Source: Flammula alnicola
Taxonomy: Eukaryota; Basidiomycota; Agaricomycetes; Agaricales; Strophariaceae
Direction of reading: 5' to 3'
Length of the DNA: 24,302 nt
Assembly: GCA_015499995.1 (NCBI GenBank)
Contig: JADNRV010000569.1
Span: 1-24,302 of the forward strand
The translations under genes and the position numbers were made by a program. Positions 1 through 11,062 of this stretch are shown one piece after another. The notes beneath the pieces are model-generated. The model was not told the DNA's origin. It saw only the letters and a program-made list of their open reading frames with translations, and made no database searches. Each line of letters opens with the position of its first letter. Positions within the stretch are counted from its first letter, which is position 1.

Positions 1-666
1 GGCCCTCTAGCTCGTCTGAATCCTCTCTTGTATGAGCACTATAGGACGCCTGACTTCTATCCAATGGAAGTGGGGAATGTCGACCCATACACCCAACTTT
101 CGCTCCGAATCCAGAAGGTTAATTTTTTTGCAAGTAATTCTTCCAAAAAAAAACACAAATAACCATTTATCGACATCATTCAGGGAGAGCGCATTCGCTG
201 CAGCACCACAGATCCCCTCACTCCTAGCTATGTCGTCTCTAATCTGTCGCTCTGCTCGGACCCTATCGGGATGTAAAATGCAGGGGTGAAAGGCCGACAA
301 GTTCTCCTTGAAAACCCTGTCAGAGACAGTCGGACCAAGAAACAACATGAAGCGAAACGCACAGCCAAGAAGAACGAAAGATATGCAGTGTAGCTGGGAA
401 GAATAGGGAAGAAAGAAGCGAAGGCGACGGAAGTGTGGAGGTTTGCTGAAACGCAGGCCAAGTGAGTTCCGACCGAGATGGACTCCCTGACACCTGTTCC
501 CTGCCGAAAATCCTGCGAGCGGTCGGTCCTGCAAAGAGGCGAAGCTGAACGACGCTTGCCGCCACCCCGCACCGGCGGACCATCTTGACAGTCCAGACTG
601 GTCCCAGTGGGCATCTTCCATCACGAGGACGTAGCGTGGCACCGCCTGACTCAGACTGAATTCCTC
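1..666. other. No supportable gene (left edge)
   Basis: Open frames exist on the minus strand over most of this stretch, the longest being 211 codons. Their composition is irregular and I recognise no domain. They may be a 3' flank or a decayed continuation of the fragment at 667-1137, which reads in the same direction. I see no RNA gene or clear repeat here. Confidence 0.4.
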
Positions 667-1137
667 CTACATCAACCCCGTGTCGGCCACCGCTGCGCGC
701 GATTTCTTCGCAGTCGCCGCCGGCATGAATGACGAAATGTCGTCATACGAAATGACATCGTCGAGGGAGTAGTGCTCCGAATGAGATGGCGGAGGTCGAT
801 CTGGAATAGGTAAGAACTTCTCCTTGTTTTTCTTGACCTCGTCTTTGCGGGAGATCTCCTGGTCTTTCACCAATTCCTTGGCTCTCGCGGCACCGGTCTG
901 TACCGCCTGCTCAATGGCCTTCACCTCCGCAGCATCGTCCACCCAGCGCTGCCATATGGCCCTCCGTGAGGCGTTGTTGGCCTTCCATGCCTTCTCCAGA
1001 ATCTCGGCTGCTTGCACGTCCGTGACCGTGTCCGACTGAAAGTCCGTCCTCGCTTGCAGAAAATCTGGGCCCATGAAATCCGGAGGAGAGTGACATGAAG
1101 CGAACAACCTGTGCGTAAGATAAAGAGTTTCATCCAT
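667..1137 (-). CDS. Fragment of an agaricomycete family of unknown function
   Basis: The 156-codon frame has a helical, charged middle part (a run containing AAEILEKAW and AIWQRWVDDAAEVKAIEQAV) followed by KKNKEKFLPIPDRPPP. A lysine-rich stretch leading into a K-[FY]-x-P-I-P-[DN]-R motif is, from memory, typical of an abundant agaricomycete family of hypothetical proteins often found in repeat-rich regions. In complete members the protein continues well beyond this motif into an aromatic segment. Here it changes composition straight afterwards (YSLDDVISYDDISSF) and stops about 50 residues later, so this looks like a truncated copy or an incompletely spliced gene. It ends 22 bp from the 3' end of NACHT gene A on the same strand. 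I assign no function. Confidence 0.45.
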   Translation of the reverse strand: MDETLYLTHRLFASCHSPPDFMGPDFLQARTDFQSDTVTDVQAAEILEKAWKANNASRRAIWQRWVDDAAEVKAIEQAVQTGAARAKELVKDQEISRKDEVKKNKEKFLPIPDRPPPSHSEHYSLDDVISYDDISSFMPAATAKKSRAAVADTGLM

Positions 1138-1159
1138 GCCATCTAAATTCCCCTAGGAT

Positions 1160-3519
1160 CTATAGCTGAACGTACTGTCTAATTACATTGTTGTCGACTT
1201 TTGCCTCCGTTACGACCGCCTCTAGAAGTGTCTTTGCAACAATATTTCGCTGGATGTAATCCTCCAGCTCGACTAGGCATCCCAATTTTTCTAAAAAGAA
1301 AGGGAGAACGTTAGTGCGCCACGCCATTTGGCGGACACGGAAATAATATCCATGAACGCTACGAGACTCCGGTGTTGGCGGACAAGGGGAAGCTGCGGAG
1401 CATTGGCATACAGGGCGACAGCAGAGATATTTCAGCGAAACAAGGGTAGCCACAGCGAAGGTTTTGCCATCCGGATATTCTGAAGGCCTTTTTGGATCTC
1501 TGAGTGCGTCGTAGATGAGTTTACAGTATTCACGGCATGAGGTATCATCTGTCCTCAAGGCTTGAACGAGGTTAAGACCACCGCTTTTATCGTTCGCCTT
1601 GTCAGAATCGGGTATTTCTGCGGTTAGATCCTCTAGGCTTTTTTGAAGAGGATCAGTCCATTCTAATTCCTGTTCTTCCCGCATGCACAAAACAGCGACA
1701 AGAAATCTGAGGTCATGGGTGGATTTATATGCCTCTACTCGCTGCAAAACCTCTTCTTGAAATTGTTGCAAAACAGATTGGTGTAATTCCAGTTTCTGCG
1801 ATGCATACATGGGTAAGTAACGAAAATAGTTAGTCATGGAGACCATGACTTACAATATTTCGAAGCGATTTGAGGTAGGAACCAATGAATCTAAACAACT
1901 CATAGGAGGAAATCCGAGTTTCTCGAAATAGTCTTGCAAACGATAAGCTAAAAATGTCATTTTCAAGACCCAGATCGAGGTCTGCACGAGAGAGGTGATG
2001 ATGAAGGCGTTCGTAGCAATATGGCCCTAGTGAATGTCCTGAATATAGATTTTAGAAATGAGAAGAAAACGAATTTGATGTTGTAGACATACCTGGTTCA
2101 TTAATAATTTCAATACATCGACGTGCGAAGGCTGTATGTCTTTGCGGAGTGTCGAGATAGAATTTCTTTGACCTCATGGGATCGCGGAGAAAGTCATGGA
2201 GGGAGGCATGTTTGACCTTTGCCCATGGGGTCATCGGGTTCCAGCCCAGTGGATCGTCCTCGCGGAAGACAGTTACTACAGATGGCAGTCTTTCTAGAAT
2301 AAATTCTGCGTCGCCACTTTCGAGAGAGAGAAATTTCTCTACATGAGGCGCCCTAAAGTCGACAGAAGATGATAATGTAATGCAGAGAATGTCCAAGACT
2401 GTTTCGACATCTTCCACTGATAAGAAAATGTGGGAATAAAGCTCGTCAAGCATGGCGAATGGTGTGTCTTTGGGATTACGGGTACGGCGCAACCCGAGAA
2501 TGATGTCGAGTCGTTGGGTAGGTCGATGTTGGGCGCTACTAATGTACTCTATGACAGTTGATGCATAGATAAAGTGACCCGACGATTTATGCAGGAGCAT
2601 GCCCATAGCCCTCGAGCTAGGCCAATCGGAGGGGATCTGAGCACGGTCTCGGTGGGTCCTCTTTATTTCATGGAATTTATCCTCGAGGAAAAGGCGAATG
2701 TCTTCGGAATAAATTAAAAGGCTCAGGTCGAGACAGGTTACGTCCTCCCTAAAGGCCTCAGTTTGAAATATGGTTGTCAGATGAGGTTCGGGCCTACTAG
2801 CGATAAGGAATTTGAGTGGTAGTGGAAGATTCGCCACAACTTTGAACAGAACGTTCACAATTTCCACTTGAACCTCAGACTCTGTGCATTCATCGAGCCC
2901 ATCGAGGATAACAAGGCGCCCGGTGGTTGCTGCTTTGGAGTCGCCCGACTCTACCAGCTGGCGAAGGGGTTGGATAATGAGTTTGGCGAATTGCGTAATG
3001 AGCGGTCGTTTGAGTATCAAAGGATCATTTGCAATGGCGGCCTCTATTTGGGGGCGGGTCGCAGGCACATTCACTGCCGTTTGGTAGGTGATCGTGGATG
3101 CAAGTTTGTGTCCGTTATTTCGTAGGGGATCGAACCTAGAGAAAACGAAAGACGCCAGTAGACGGTTCTCCTCGGCGCACTGCACGGCGACAGTCTGGGC
3201 GATGGCAGACTTGCCAATTCCTGCGGAACCGTGCATCCACATAATTGATGAACCCTCCTCCGACCTGGCCCAGTCTCTGACTTTCTTTAGAACGTCAAGT
3301 CGCGTGTTTGGGTGGCATTTTGGAGGGGAAAATTGGTCGCCGGAATCCCCAAAGGCAGCAGGGACGGCCGCATCATGAAGCTGCTTGAAAAAAGAACCTA
3401 TTCAACCGCTTAGAGATCAAAATAAAATTTAAAAAGTGATAGCTTCAGGCCTTACCATCTGCGTAGTTTATGTTATAGAAGTTTCCTCCGGTGATGAGAA
3501 CAGACGCGTCTTGAAACAT
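1160..3519 (-). CDS. NACHT-domain STAND NTPase A (fungal NLR-like)
   Basis: The model is complement(join(1160..1795,1854..2038,2093..3397,3456..3519)), in frame, about 729 residues. Introns of 58, 54 and 58 nt have donors GTAAGG, GTATGT and GTAAGT. The start at 3519 opens exon 1 with a short segment containing LITGGNF. Residues 78-85 are the Walker A loop GSAGIGKS. Residues 184-192 are the Walker B-type VILDGLDEC, and SRP at 222-224 fits the sensor 1 position. Before the P-loop comes PPKCHPNTR, the usual lead-in of agaricomycete NACHT proteins. The C-terminal half is helical without recognisable ankyrin, WD40 or TPR repeats. Family members are thought to act as intracellular sensors that oligomerise on nucleotide exchange; ligand and effector output are unknown here. 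A further intron is possible near 1291-1375, because CACTAAC and TTTTTAG stand just before 1290; it would only shorten the tail. Confidence 0.85.
3456..3519 (-). other. N-terminal exon with ITGGNF motif (NACHT A)
   Basis: This 64-nt first exon encodes 21 residues ending one base into a codon, MFQDASVLITGGNFYNINY followed by AD. It carries I-T-G-G-N-F, matched by I-S-G-G-K-F in the first exon of NACHT B. It is a separate small exon ahead of the NTPase exon in both genes. Its role is unknown; see findings. Confidence 0.7.
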
Positions 3520-4818
3520 GAGGATGAATTGGATGAAGGTAAAACTGAGAGTTTAAGTAGTATCTACAGGGAAATGGGTCTGTCGAGCTCCCATTTCTTA
3601 TGTACGCAATGATTGTATCGTGTTGGACGTGTTGGACAGCCTTGTAACTTTAACTGACGTGTATCCATTCGCAGCCTTACGAAAAACATTGTTACTCTTG
3701 CGAACATGCCGTGAGTGTGTGAGAGAGAATCGCCCCCATGTAAGTTCGCCGCTGTAGTAATGATTCACCCTTACGTATATAAATTGATATCCCTATTTAT
3801 GTGGTTTCTACGACACCAATATCAGCAGCTGTGCTCAAGGTCGTATCAATCACAGTACAAGGTAAATTGTCCTTCGCAAAGCATTGTAACTCTTGTCAGC
3901 ATGCCGTGACTGTGAGAGACGGAATCGGCGGATTTGACATCTGAAATGAATCGCTTTAAAGTTTACAGCCTTACGCATGTAAATTAACAAGCTTCGTTTC
4001 TGGTCACCGGTATCACTAGCTGTGTTATTGAAGGATGTACCAATCGAGTTACAATGTAAATAGTCTTACAATACAAGCTTGAACTGGCCTGTCATCCGAA
4101 TATCAACCATGCACCCTATCTTTATACTATTGACAGATTCTCGTACCAGCTCTCAGCCGGGAGCTCACTTGCTCTGTCAGCGCTTCAGCCGTCGTCATGC
4201 ATTTGTTCGGCTGGTATCCCATTGTTCCCTCACCTTTCTCTCTCAGCTCTGTCGATACCTCCTCCACTTTCGAAAGTGCCTGCAAGACTACTCAATCCAG
4301 GTGAAATGGCTTCTCCAGCTCAAGCCCATCGTACGACCTTATCCCTTTCCTTTCCACTCAACTGCTTACTGACTCGGACATATCCTTCATCATTCGCCTT
4401 TAGACGCTGTCAACTTGTTCGAGACTCTCCGCTACGTCATTTTCCCACCAGTCACCTCCGCCGTTCGGCCTTGTTGTGCTTCCTCGATTGGAGGATGGAC
4501 TTCACGAGTCTTGTAAGAATAGGGCATAGAAACGAGCCCATGCTGTGCTGTTGGCTCCAGCTATCCGAGGAAGCGGATTTTTACCCATGCGACTTGTCAG
4601 ATTTTCACCCTCGGGAGTCTGATGTAAACCGCGCGGTATTTTGACGATGAAAATTACGCCGCAGCAAAGAAACGACACGGTAGTCCAACTCTCTCGCGTG
4701 TTCAAAATCGATGGAGTTACGAGCACCAAAGATGGCTTGGGATTGTTCCATCTCGAAGCCACGATATTTATACAATTGCTTGAATTTAGTATAAAATATT
4801 CAAAATATATCCAGAGAC
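3520..4818. other. Intergenic region without a firm gene
   Basis: The left part is the upstream region of NACHT A and holds a degenerate tandem repeat (listed separately). From about 4190 to 4640 the plus strand is pyrimidine-rich with an ATG at 4198 and a possible intron from about 4303 (after CAATCCAG) to CCTTTAG near 4403. The spliced frame gives no domain I recognise. No gene is called. Confidence 0.4.
3672..4060. repeat. Degenerate tandem direct repeat, two units of about 195 bp
   Basis: Shared blocks recur with an offset of 194-200 bp. CATGCCGTGA near 3705 recurs near 3900, CCTTACG near 3769 recurs near 3969, and TATCAATC followed by GTACAA and GTAAAT near 3844 recurs as TACCAATC near 4038. 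Unit 1 is about 3672-3865 and unit 2 about 3866-4060. The copies have diverged considerably, so boundaries are approximate. It lies 150 bp upstream of the NACHT A start. No coding function is evident. Confidence 0.6.
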
Positions 4819-6277
4819 TCAATTCCCCGTGGGGTCGCCGTCGCTATCTGGACCCCATGTATCCGGATATTCCTCGGCCATCTCCTTCATGAACTCCCTC
4901 ATCGCCACAGCTTCGGGGTCTTCGCACTCTTCCTTGACAAACATAAACCAACTTGGCAGCGGCCGAACCGAATCCTTCATCTCGCCCTCGATCCTGGTCG
5001 CCAAGTGCCCGGAAACCATCATGCAGTCAAACACCTCGCCATTGTCATCCAGCTTGACATCGACTTCGCAGAATCCCGTGGGCACGTCCGCGCTATCTAT
5101 GATGGAATATTCGACTCCGTCCAGCGTCAACCTCGGGATCTTTAACCAGTTCCGACTTTGTTGGGGTCCTGTCAAGGACGGTCCTTGCCATTTGCCTTCG
5201 TTGGTCCAAACGCAAAATGCTGTGATCCAACCTGAGAGATACGTGGGTCCTGAACCACCCGAGTGGTAATGACAAACTCTGCCCCAGAAATCCACATCAG
5301 GTTCCCCTTCGAAGGCTTTCACGAATCTCGTGAGAATGGGACGTAGGAGAGACGCCCAGGCCGCTGGCTCAGGCCCAAACTCATCGAGCTTGTCGATTCG
5401 GGCCAATAGCTTCTCCCAATCTGATTTTTCACCTTCAAGTGTCACAGATGGTATGCCGCACATAAGCTCCATTGTATAGGAGAAGTAACTTGAAATATAA
5501 ACATGAGCTACTGCGTCTGGAACCAGCGCGAGTCGAAAGACCTACGCCTTGAGAGTAGCCATCATCAGGACTGCGCAGACGACGGTATCATTACGCGAGC
5601 TGGTGGTAAAGTCCGGGAGGATCCAGTCCTTTAATTCTTTGTCGACAACCTGCATGCATGTTTGGTGATCAGATACAATTCGGAAAGAACAAAAGTAGAA
5701 CTTGAGGCACATTTTCATGGATTTTCTCGATCATTTGTTTTGCAAGAGCACCGAAATCCACTGAATATCGATTCCCGAATGCTTTAACAGTTAGTTCCTT
5801 CTTTCCTTCATGCTTTACGAAGTAGTGTCGCAGTTCTTCGGCATGTGCGTTTACGCTGATGAAGGCAAGCTTCAGTCAACAAGGCGCTCACTGTACAATG
5901 GAGCAAACTTAGTACATACTAGAAATTAAATTGTCCCAGGATCGCAATCCAAACATCATCAGGCCTATGTATCGTGTATTCTTAAGTACTGTATTCAATC
6001 TGCCACAATGAACTGAAAAGTTAGCTCACCTCAGAACAAGATGGTGGTGGTCATTATATGCCTTTATGATTGTGTTGACGAAACCGTTATGCTCTCCGTA
6101 TATAGCTGAGAAATCCTGTTTTCCCGCATACAGGGACGTTTGAAGCAATTCGGCACTTCGGAGCGTTTTGGCCTTTGCGCCCCATGTTCCTGCAAGCAAT
6201 TCTTCCGCGTTCAAGAGAGGTCGATAGAGGTGGATGGGCTTGGCGTCGTGCGCGGCAACGTTGAAACGGACAGGCAT
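4819..6277 (-). CDS. DUF4419 domain-containing protein
   Basis: The model is complement(join(4819..5488,5546..5649,5711..5855,5920..5964,6030..6277)), in frame, about 403 residues. Introns are 57-65 nt with donors GTAGGT, GTGCCT, GTATGT and GTGAGC; GTGCCT is the least certain. Family-typical blocks are readable in order: HLVLRPDDVWIAILGQFNFY and VNAHAEELRHYF near the N terminus, DWILPDFTTSSRNDTVV in the middle, FSYTMELMCGIPSVTLEGE, DWEKLLARID, and GGSGPTYLSGWITAFC. The last blocks span junctions and join correctly only after splicing, which supports the exon model. DUF4419 occurs in fungi and some bacteria; no biochemical activity is established to my knowledge. It has no signal peptide and is probably cytosolic. 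The first in-frame ATG is at 6277; an upstream exon cannot be excluded. Its place between a NACHT gene and a transporter suggests nothing specific. Confidence 0.85.
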
Positions 6278-7101
6278 GGGTCAAGGTTTTTGAAAGGAGG
6301 ACTTAACGGGCGAAGTAAAGGGAGGATATAACATAGAAATCTGGACTGAGAGATATAGTATTTATAATCGATGATGGAGGCAGTGTAATTGACAGATGCA
6401 TAGAGCGCTATGAGGAAGAATTATCGTTTCGAGCGCAAGAGGCTTCTATTCTGTGATATAAATCACAAGAACTTCGACACATGAACTTTACCCGAGTCCT
6501 AAGTACAACTTGAACGAGGAACCCAACGAAACCCGAAAAATTGATCCGAGCTCGGCATGTCCGAATCAATCAGGTGGTCTGTGCACCAATGCGCCACAAG
6601 CGATAAGATAAGGAAATCTGATAAACATGCGCGCGGGTGCTTCAGAAAATCCTCTCAGTCAACCCCTTGTATAATATTTACACTTTGAAACCAAACGTTC
6701 AACTTAATTTTCCAGAAAGAGTTAACGTTCAAACGTTCAAGCCCAAGGCCGCCTTCTAGTAGCAAATTGGAAGACAAGCTCGAAAGCGACATTGACTGCT
6801 GATTTGAATACTCAGTACAATATGCCATATCTACTAGAATGGAATATTATGGAATACAATGTACACTATAAGAGTACAGAGTGCGATACTAGTACGTAGA
6901 ATGGAATGATGAAGATACGGATATGCAAGATGAAAGCATGCTATCTAGATGGATGAAAGTGCTAACCTGCGATGATGAAGTGGTATGGTGAGATAATAAG
7001 TAAGACGGAGGGAGGCCCAGTGAGAAAGAATAATCGTGTCCAGAGAAAAGAAACACCGCAAACGAAGATGGAAGACGCGAACATCGGCCAACAACCGACC
7101 C
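6278..7101. other. Intergenic region, no gene seen
   Basis: This is AT-leaning sequence between the DUF4419 start and the 3' end of the transporter gene. It holds short repeats of AACGTTCAA near 6690-6740 and A/T-rich runs usable as promoter elements of the DUF4419 gene. Short open frames near 6972-7175 run antisense to the transporter 3' end and are not credible. Confidence 0.5.
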
Positions 7102-9778
7102 TCATTCGCCCAGCCCAACGAGGACCATCATCCCCGCACCGGCGAACAAGCTCGCGAGCGCCAACGCCCTCTTGAACACCGTCGCCTTCTTCTTGCCTGC
7201 CGCCGATCCGTGCTCTGCCACATCTCTCCTCTCATCCTCTCTTCTCGCGTCCTCTCTCCTCACATCACCATCCACACCATCACCACCACCGCCCATCCCA
7301 CACTCACCGACTGACGAAGCCCTCGACCTCGCCCTCTGCGCCTCCACATCCCTCTCGTCCCTCCCATCCCTTCCACTTCCATCATATCCACGCTCATCAC
7401 GCTCCTCATCCCCCCCATGGTGGTGGTGATGGTGATTCCCCCCCTCCACATCGCCAAACACAAAGTCGCCCGCGATCATCTCCACCGTCGCCGCGTAGAT
7501 GAGCATCCCCGCGGAGATCGCGGACAGGAGGCCTCGGGTGAGAAGCATTTGGGCTGTCGATTTGATTTGATTTGATTAGAGATGTATAAATGAGACCGGG
7601 AGCTCGAAAGAAAGAGAAAGCGAAAGAGGGGGAGAAACACACCTTCATCGCTACCTGCGTCCTGCGTCCACAAGACCATTCCCAGCGCCATCCCGAACGG
7701 CGTCGTCACGCCGAACAGGAAGCTCAAGGTGGGTTTGAACCAGTGGACGTCTTTCGCTTTGGCTTTTGCTTTCCGCCACGAGGAGGGCCACCAACACCGT
7801 CCAGCCCAGCTCCTCTGTCTCTTGCTGTGCCTGCTTGTACCATTACCATTACCACGCCGCCGCCGAGCACTCGCCACATCCACGACCTTCAAGTTCGCAG
7901 CCCCGTTCAACTGTGGTACGGGGTCATCCAAATCACAACCCTGCAGCGCATGCATATGCGACGGCCCGTCCATCGCCTCCATGTCCTCCACGTCCTCCTC
8001 ATCACCATCACCGCCGTGTGGTAAGAGCAGCGCTGCCTCCTCGTCATCTTCCAAGTCCAAGTCTTCGTTCGTTTGGGTTTTCTTACTCGGCGGCAGGGCA
8101 GCGATACGTATTCCCAGCGACAGCCCCTCGAAGAGTTGGTGGAATATTATGGCGGTGGTTAGCGAGGCTGCAATAATGGCAAGTGGTGGTGGTTAGTCGG
8201 AACGATAAAAAGAACGAATGAATGAGAGAAAAAGAGAGAGGGAGGGAAAGACGCACTGAAATCCGACCCAGAAGTGACAGCCAGTGTCAACCCTATGACA
8301 AGCGAGTGGATCATGATGCCGAGTTGGAGGACCTGTATGAATTAAAGTTAAAAGCCATGGATTAGTTAGTGTTTATGTTTATAGCTTTGGGTATGTATGG
8401 GGTATAGGGTGTGATGGAAAGGAGGAGGCGAAAGAAACAGAAACACACCAAAATGCCAACGATCTGCCTCCGCCTGCCGATCCGCGGGTGGTGGTGGTGG
8501 TGATGCTCGTGGACCGGATCGTGTTCCTCCTCGTTGTCCTCGCCGTTCTCGTGGTAGTGTTGGTGATATAGCTCGTCCTCCTCTCCAATTCCATCTCCTT
8601 CTCCATCGGCCTCGAGCCCATGACGATGTTCATCCTCCTCCTCATGCAAACACAACCGCGAATGCGAATGCGAACGCGTATGATGCGAATAACGACGCCC
8701 ATGCACAACATGCGGCACCGCGATGCCCAGCCGACAAACCCGCGGCGAGTTCGTCAGGACCTCGATCGGCAGCCCCGCGAGTGCCGTCGGCGATATCACG
8801 GGCGACAAAGCGCAGCTGTGTTGGTGATGGTGGGTGTGATTGTGCTGGTGCTGGTTGTGGTTGGGATGATGATGGTGGCCCTGGTACTGCACATGGTGCG
8901 CCCTAGTAGGAATAGGGATGGGAAGGAGGGCGGCGGGCGCGGGGGATGCGTCGCCGTCGGCTGCCCAAGGAGGAGGAGGAAGTGGGGCGGGAGGGATACA
9001 GAGGAGGGGCGTGGTTTCTGTGAGCTTTATCGTGCGTGGTTTTGGGTTGGGGGAGGCGCTGTGTTTGCTGGTGGTGGATGCAGTGGATGTACGTCGTAGA
9101 TAGGGGTAGTGGTGAGATGACCGAGAAATGGAGCGCGAAGGAGAGCGCGATATAGACTTGGGTGACGCAGGACGCGAGGGAGGGAGGGAGCTGGCGGGGG
9201 TCGGCGGCGCGTCGTTCAGGTGTTCGACGTATGAAGTAGAGATATCTGTAGGATAAGCTTGTGGTTAAGATCCGACGTAGATAGAGGGCAATACATTACT
9301 CACATTCGACGAGAAAGATGGACAATAACGAGCCGAGGCTTTGTGGATTGTGCGTCAGCTGAAGCGACATATGGAACTTTGGTAAAACTCACATAATCGA
9401 CCCAGTCCACCTCCCAAACCTCCCATAGCGCTGCTCGACTGTAGGGTTTTGCAAGGACCTGAACGCATCGTCAAGAAGGTGAATGAAGGCCGTGGCGAGG
9501 ATGACGCCCGTCCCGAAGTGTTTCCCGATGAAGAAGACGATGCCAGGAATACGGAGGCATGGGATTTGTTTAGATAGTGTCGGGAAAGATACAGCTACAT
9601 ATCACAAAACATAATCAGATACAAGACACAAGATAAGAGAGACAAAATACCCACCAAAGAGCGACACAAATAGGATGACGAACATGACGCCCAACTTGCC
9701 AGGCTCCAAGGGCGTCGCAATAGCCTGCATGGGCCAGGGCATGGACGTCAAATCCCAATGAAATGGTATCAGAGGCAT
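7102..9778 (-). CDS. ZIP-family zinc/iron transporter with long His-rich loops
   Basis: The model is complement(join(7102..7553,7643..8167,8257..8332,8449..9245,9304..9338,9393..9594,9655..9778)), in frame, about 736 residues, much longer than the usual 350-450 of fungal ZRT-type ZIPs. The start at 9778 is the first ATG after an in-frame stop. Membrane segments: TM1 near LGVMFVILFVSLFAVSF, TM2 in FIGKHFGTGVILATAFIHLL, TM3 in GSIILGSLLSIFLVEY, TM4 with HSLVIGLTLAV, TM5 with HQLFEGLSLGIRI, TM6 PTLSFLFGVTTPFGMALG, TM7 LLSAISAGMLIYAATVEMIAG, TM8 at the C terminus. TM4 HSxxIG and TM5 HQxFEG are the ZIP metal-site motifs. The extra length is a loop of about 260 residues between TM3 and TM4 with many His clusters, one of about 120 residues after TM5 and one of about 100 after TM7 with six consecutive His. 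It probably imports zinc at the plasma membrane or releases it from an organelle. The last donor could be GTAGCG instead of GTGTGT, changing four residues. Confidence 0.92.
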
Positions 9779-10081
9779 TATAGAGAGCCTTGTAGGGTCC
9801 TATTGGCGAGATGGCATAGAGGACAGCACAGGAGCGGGCGTTTATCTGGGGGTGGGCATTCACAGTTCGTCTGATGGGCGCATGACTAAGCGCACAGCCA
9901 CATGAAAGCGCGCCGCTCTCGCACAATTCAACATCTCAAGGTGTAAGCCGTTGTTCTTTCTCGTTCCAGCATATATATTGTCCACAATGTACCTTTAATA
10001 ATCAGGAGCTTTCACCAAATTTGTAGCTGTCGTACATGCTTTTTCTTCCTGCAATATTGGCGGGGCCACCCAAGATGTAGG

Positions 10082-10099
10082 CTGTCACATATGTGACAG
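10082..10099. promoter_or_regulatory. 18-bp perfect palindrome, candidate operator
   Basis: CTGTCACATATGTGACAG reads identically on both strands. It lies about 300 bp upstream of the transporter start codon. Its centre CACATATGTG fits the E-box pattern CANNTG bound by dimeric bHLH factors. It does not match the yeast zinc-response element ACCTTNAAGGT. The role is inferred from symmetry and position only. Confidence 0.45.
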
Positions 10100-10205
10100 A
10101 CGCGCTTGTGTGATGCTTTTGACTGATTGCTTCAGTACCATTTTAAAAAGGCATCTCGCAAGCTGGCTCTCTGGGGTTTGGCAAGTGAAATTTTAAAGTA
10201 AAAAG

Positions 10206-10314
10206 CTTTCGAGGCTTGGTTAAATATTTGAGATGTATGTGTCTGGAGATGAGATCAATAATATAATGTCTCATCTTAGACAGATCTAGCAAAAATGTTG
10301 CCAAGCCTCGAAAG
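10206..10314. repeat. Foldback hairpin, 14-bp perfect arms with a second inner stem
   Basis: CTTTCGAGGCTTGG at 10206-10219 is the exact reverse complement of CCAAGCCTCGAAAG at 10301-10314. Inside it, GTCT and AGATGAGA (10241-10254) pair with TCTCATCT and AGAC (10269-10281), leaving a 14-nt loop. The total span is 109 bp. It could be a tiny foldback element or the trace of an inverted insertion; no flanking target-site duplication is evident. Confidence 0.6.
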
Positions 10315-11062
10315 AATACTCAATTTAGGGTCAATTCACGTCAAAACCTCAATAATTAGGTGAGAATTGCGTCTATAATCGGTACCGGCGTTTTTGATAT
10401 GGCTTTTGGCAGGGAGGCCTTAGATATAATTATGTACAAATAAAGAGGCGCGTCACAGGCCGTGCCCACCCCCAGTTTATCAAGCAAATGAGGAGGAGCA
10501 AGCGAGAACCACACCGGTCATCCGCGCACAAAGCTTTTGCCAAATAGACCAATACAACCTTCCTGTGACCGCGACAGTCCTCTCGCCATCGTCGTCCACG
10601 TCGACGCAGGCCTTGTATTTACGTACCAGCGTAACGTGTTTCGCGTCTCATCGCAAAGCAGGGTGGTTCGATGGCTTTCTTTTACTCAAGGAACGACAAA
10701 TATGCGCTCTGGAATCAAGAAGAACGACCACAACTCGACAGTTTTGCAACAATTCGAATAACGTCAAGAGTCAAGAGTACGCGCCCAGCGTAATAATTCA
10801 AGGGACCTTGGCCCACCGCTTCGAGGGTCGATAGTACGTCCGTGGTCGAGAAGAAGCTCGAATCTATGCTAACTTTCTATTCAATAGCCAACAATTTGCA
10901 AACCTAGAGTTCCATGAACGACTAGTGAATCAAGCCATATCACCGTCCGATGAGCAACTTCTGGACAGCGGAGAGGCTGACAAGTCTGGTTTTCAACGAC
11001 TTCGAAAGGCGCACACTCTGACCATTTTGAAAACGTCGGTCTGCTGGAAAATGTCAGCCACG

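Noticed and set aside
7..642. 211-codon minus-strand frame at the left edge
   Set aside because: It has irregular composition, overlapping frames of similar length and no recognisable motif.
7036..9103. Several plus-strand frames rich in Arg, Ser, Pro or Met over the transporter
   Set aside because: They are shadows of the His-, Asp- and Gly-rich loops of the ZIP gene, whose minus-strand exons join in phase and give all eight membrane segments.
9985..10000. ACCTTTAATAA as a zinc-response element of the transporter
   Set aside because: It matches only one half of the yeast ACCTTNAAGGT consensus, which is too weak to list as a site.
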